NCBI GenBank assembly: GCA_951804985.1
Contig: OX638130.1
Span: forward strand, 97,275,700 to 97,339,699
Source of the DNA: Dryomyza anilis
Taxonomy: Eukaryota > Arthropoda > Insecta > Diptera > Dryomyzidae
DNA length: 64,000 nt
Direction: 5' to 3'
Part shown: piece after piece, positions 62,101-64,000 of the stretch
Layout: every line of letters starts with the position of its first letter
How positions within the stretch are numbered: position 1 is the stretch's first letter
Notes under the pieces: generated by a model
Database searches by the model: none
Told to the model about the DNA's origin: nothing
Seen by the model: the letters and a program-made list of their open reading frames with translations, nothing else
Position numbers and translations under genes: made by a program

Positions 62101-64000
62101 AGACATGGCAGACTAAGCTTCAAAGAAAATAAAAATATGAAATGTGTCATATTTTCACCGATGATGTAACTAATAAGAAATAGTAAATTTAGATATTTCT
62201 TAAAAGGCTTTGTAGCTTTATACTTATATTTATGATAAAAATATAAAATATAGGTATTATATCTTACAGTGTTATGCTTTATTGTAATGTCCATAAACTA
62301 AAAAGTTTCATTTTCGTCGGGACAGGACAATTTTATGGATAATGAGTTTGAGGAAAAACTGTACGTGGTGATATTTTTTTTAGGGAGATTAGTCTTCTTA
62401 GAAAACAAATGGTCAAGGATGGGGAACAATTGTTCTGGACATAACTAATTTGAGGCTAGACAGACTTAATATCGATAATATAATATGATTTACCTCTTCT
62501 GGGTCGCCATGTCCAGATTTTCCATTTGCTAATTGATTAGTGCTGCCATTACAATCGTTTCGATTTCCTTTATATCTCTGATAAAGTGCGCTAAAAATAG
62601 AAGAAAATAGATTTAAAAAAGTAAGAAAATTTAAAAAAGTAACTTACTGTAAACCAAAAGCTATACATGCCGCTATAATCACTGGAAGTAGTGTGATAAT
62701 GCAAGTAAGTATAAGTCGCATATCTGAAATATGATAGTTAACATTAAAGTGGTCCCTAAACGTATGCTTAAATAAAATACTTACTATAGTCTTCATCGCC
62801 CAAAGGAGTCGGTTCGTCCACTACATAGTAACCAGTCTCATTTCCAGACTGTTCTGCTGCTCGAATGGTGCCATTTGCAATAAAATCAGTTTCATTACTC
62901 AACAGGGCATCTTTTACAGTAACATTTTCCATTAGCCTTCCCAGCTCCAAATCAGTTGGTGACACCACATCAACAATCAGCTCATTCTTCTTTAAATTAC
63001 TATTACCATGTTGTATTAAAATATGAGCAAACTCCGCGATGTCTTTGCTATGTGCAGGATTTCTAAATGGAAATGATTCTTCTGCAGCATCGAAACCTGC
63101 ACCAGCAATAACACCACCTTCATCGATGAGATCACCACCATACTGTATCGACGACTCCAAAATTCTATCAACCTCATTACCATGCGAATCATTCTCATAG
63201 ACACTAAGACGCTGCTGTTCATTCATCTCATCGGGCATAAATTCGATTTCTTTTAATTCAATCTGTGGCGGTAGCTCACCGATTATGGGAACACCTATTG
63301 GAATTTCAGGTAAAAAGGCCGGCTGAATTATAACATCACTCTCTTTGACGGGTCCTATAGAGGTGGTTACTATACTTGCGCCCGCTGCAGATTGTTCTAC
63401 TTCCATGACAGACTCGCCGACATAGGTCACATCTAGAGGTGGCGAATTGTCGCTTTGACTACGGTATATTTTAACCGAATCGGCGGTATTATGCAGCGGT
63501 GATAAAATAATATCCTCTTCATAGCGATGCTTTGGTTCGTCGGATTTGTGATTAATGGGAAAGGATGTTGTACTACTGACATAACTTGCGGGAAAGAATT
63601 GATTAACAAGTTTATTTTTTCTCAATTGCTGTTCAGAATTCGATATTGCAGTGGGTAGTGACTCGACCACTTTTACTTCGGTATTCGAAATATAAAATAT
63701 TGTGTCAGAATCACGATCTGTTAGAGGCTTCTTTGCCGGATGTGGTGGCAAAGGTGCTGCAACATGATGATACTTTGTGACATCTGATTTAACATTTGGC
63801 ATGAATAAGTCATCGGTAAGATGTGATTTTAAATTATTCATATTCTTGTTAGAATCCTTTAATTGTACATCCTTAACGGTCTCTGAGCGAAAAGTAAATA
63901 TGGGATTTACATTGAAATTCTCCATGCTAGCTGAATTCTCGGTGCTATTATCGCCAGTGTCAATGATTTCCACAACGAGTATCTCATCGGCATCGGTTAA
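59184..64000 (-). CDS. Unrecognised single-pass membrane protein, 3' part (5' end beyond window)
   Basis: Exons on the minus strand: 64000 (open beyond)-62785, 62723-62648, 62590-62494, 61080-60808 and 60431-59184. They join in phase to 969 residues plus stop. The first ~405 residues are acidic and Ser/Asn-rich, with N-glycosylation sequons clustered before the membrane (NVT, NET, NGT, NET). A hydrophobic helix follows, LILTCIITLLPVIIAACIAF, then QRYKGNRND as a stop-transfer. This implies an extracellular N-terminal part and a cytoplasmic tail of about 540 residues. The tail contains PTKRPSETEYLSLP, LIVETEERND, FVVEVARGIDTKSMP and a proline run LLPPPPPPPLIM, and ends VDVSSS. I see no Ig, LRR, cadherin or kinase domain. 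The ectodomain fold may lie in exons outside the window. Function is not assigned. Spliced structure and codon continuity make it a real gene. Confidence 0.85.
61575..61955. repeat. 190-bp tandem duplication in an intron of the membrane-protein gene
   Basis: Two copies (61575-61764 and 61765-about 61955) both begin AAATATTAACGGTATCCCAG. They share CATTCCTTTTGATATC, ACGAGATCGTTATTAGATG and TTCGGGAGTGTTCTCGATAC, with around 10% differences by eye. It is the source of the 107-codon ORF at 61657-61980, which is not a gene. Confidence 0.85.

Overview
The window looks like a gene-containing, repeat-rich stretch of a higher dipteran (schizophoran fly) genome. The support is spliced genes with GT-AG introns and insect-like orthologues, AT-rich non-coding DNA, a tRNA-derived SINE, many short inverted-repeat DNA elements and very large tandem arrays. 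There is no prokaryotic, organellar or viral organisation. The species cannot be named from the sequence.

Layout: (1) 1163-6888, minus strand: Vamp7, a longin R-SNARE in four exons. Its 4.9-kb first intron carries two opposite copies of a ~300-bp tRNA-derived SINE and a foldback element. (2) 9143-11197, plus strand: Taf5, a TFIID subunit with an uninterrupted coding region. (3) 14590-42371, plus strand: Tdp1 (glaikit), tyrosyl-DNA phosphodiesterase with an N-terminal PBZ zinc finger, eight coding exons. Its last intron (18426-42242, 23.8 kb) is almost entirely one 27-bp satellite, roughly 870 units, with higher-order repeats and multi-kb internal duplications. (4) 42635-47689, plus strand: a cytosolic-type sulfotransferase of five exons starting only 264 bp after the Tdp1 stop. 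Its second intron holds a 2.3-kb array of a 16-bp minisatellite and two inverted-repeat elements. (5) 47690-59183: 11.5 kb with no gene I can support, containing a hAT-like element with a perfect 8-bp target duplication and other element remnants. (6) 59184-64000, minus strand: the 3' part of an unrecognised single-pass membrane protein whose 5' exons lie beyond the window.

The genes have unrelated housekeeping roles (membrane fusion, transcription initiation, DNA repair, sulfonation) and form no pathway or operon. Exon boundaries were worked out by hand from GT/AG sites, reading-frame phase and family similarity; every phase closes. The many long reading frames between 19 and 42 kb are not genes. 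They arise because a 27-bp (9-codon) repeat leaves three of six frames free of stops.

The most unusual feature is the giant satellite inside a functional-looking DNA-repair gene. Its consensus unit has no GT dinucleotide and no ATG on the transcribed strand, contains two dyads, and has inverted units and palindromes at its edges.
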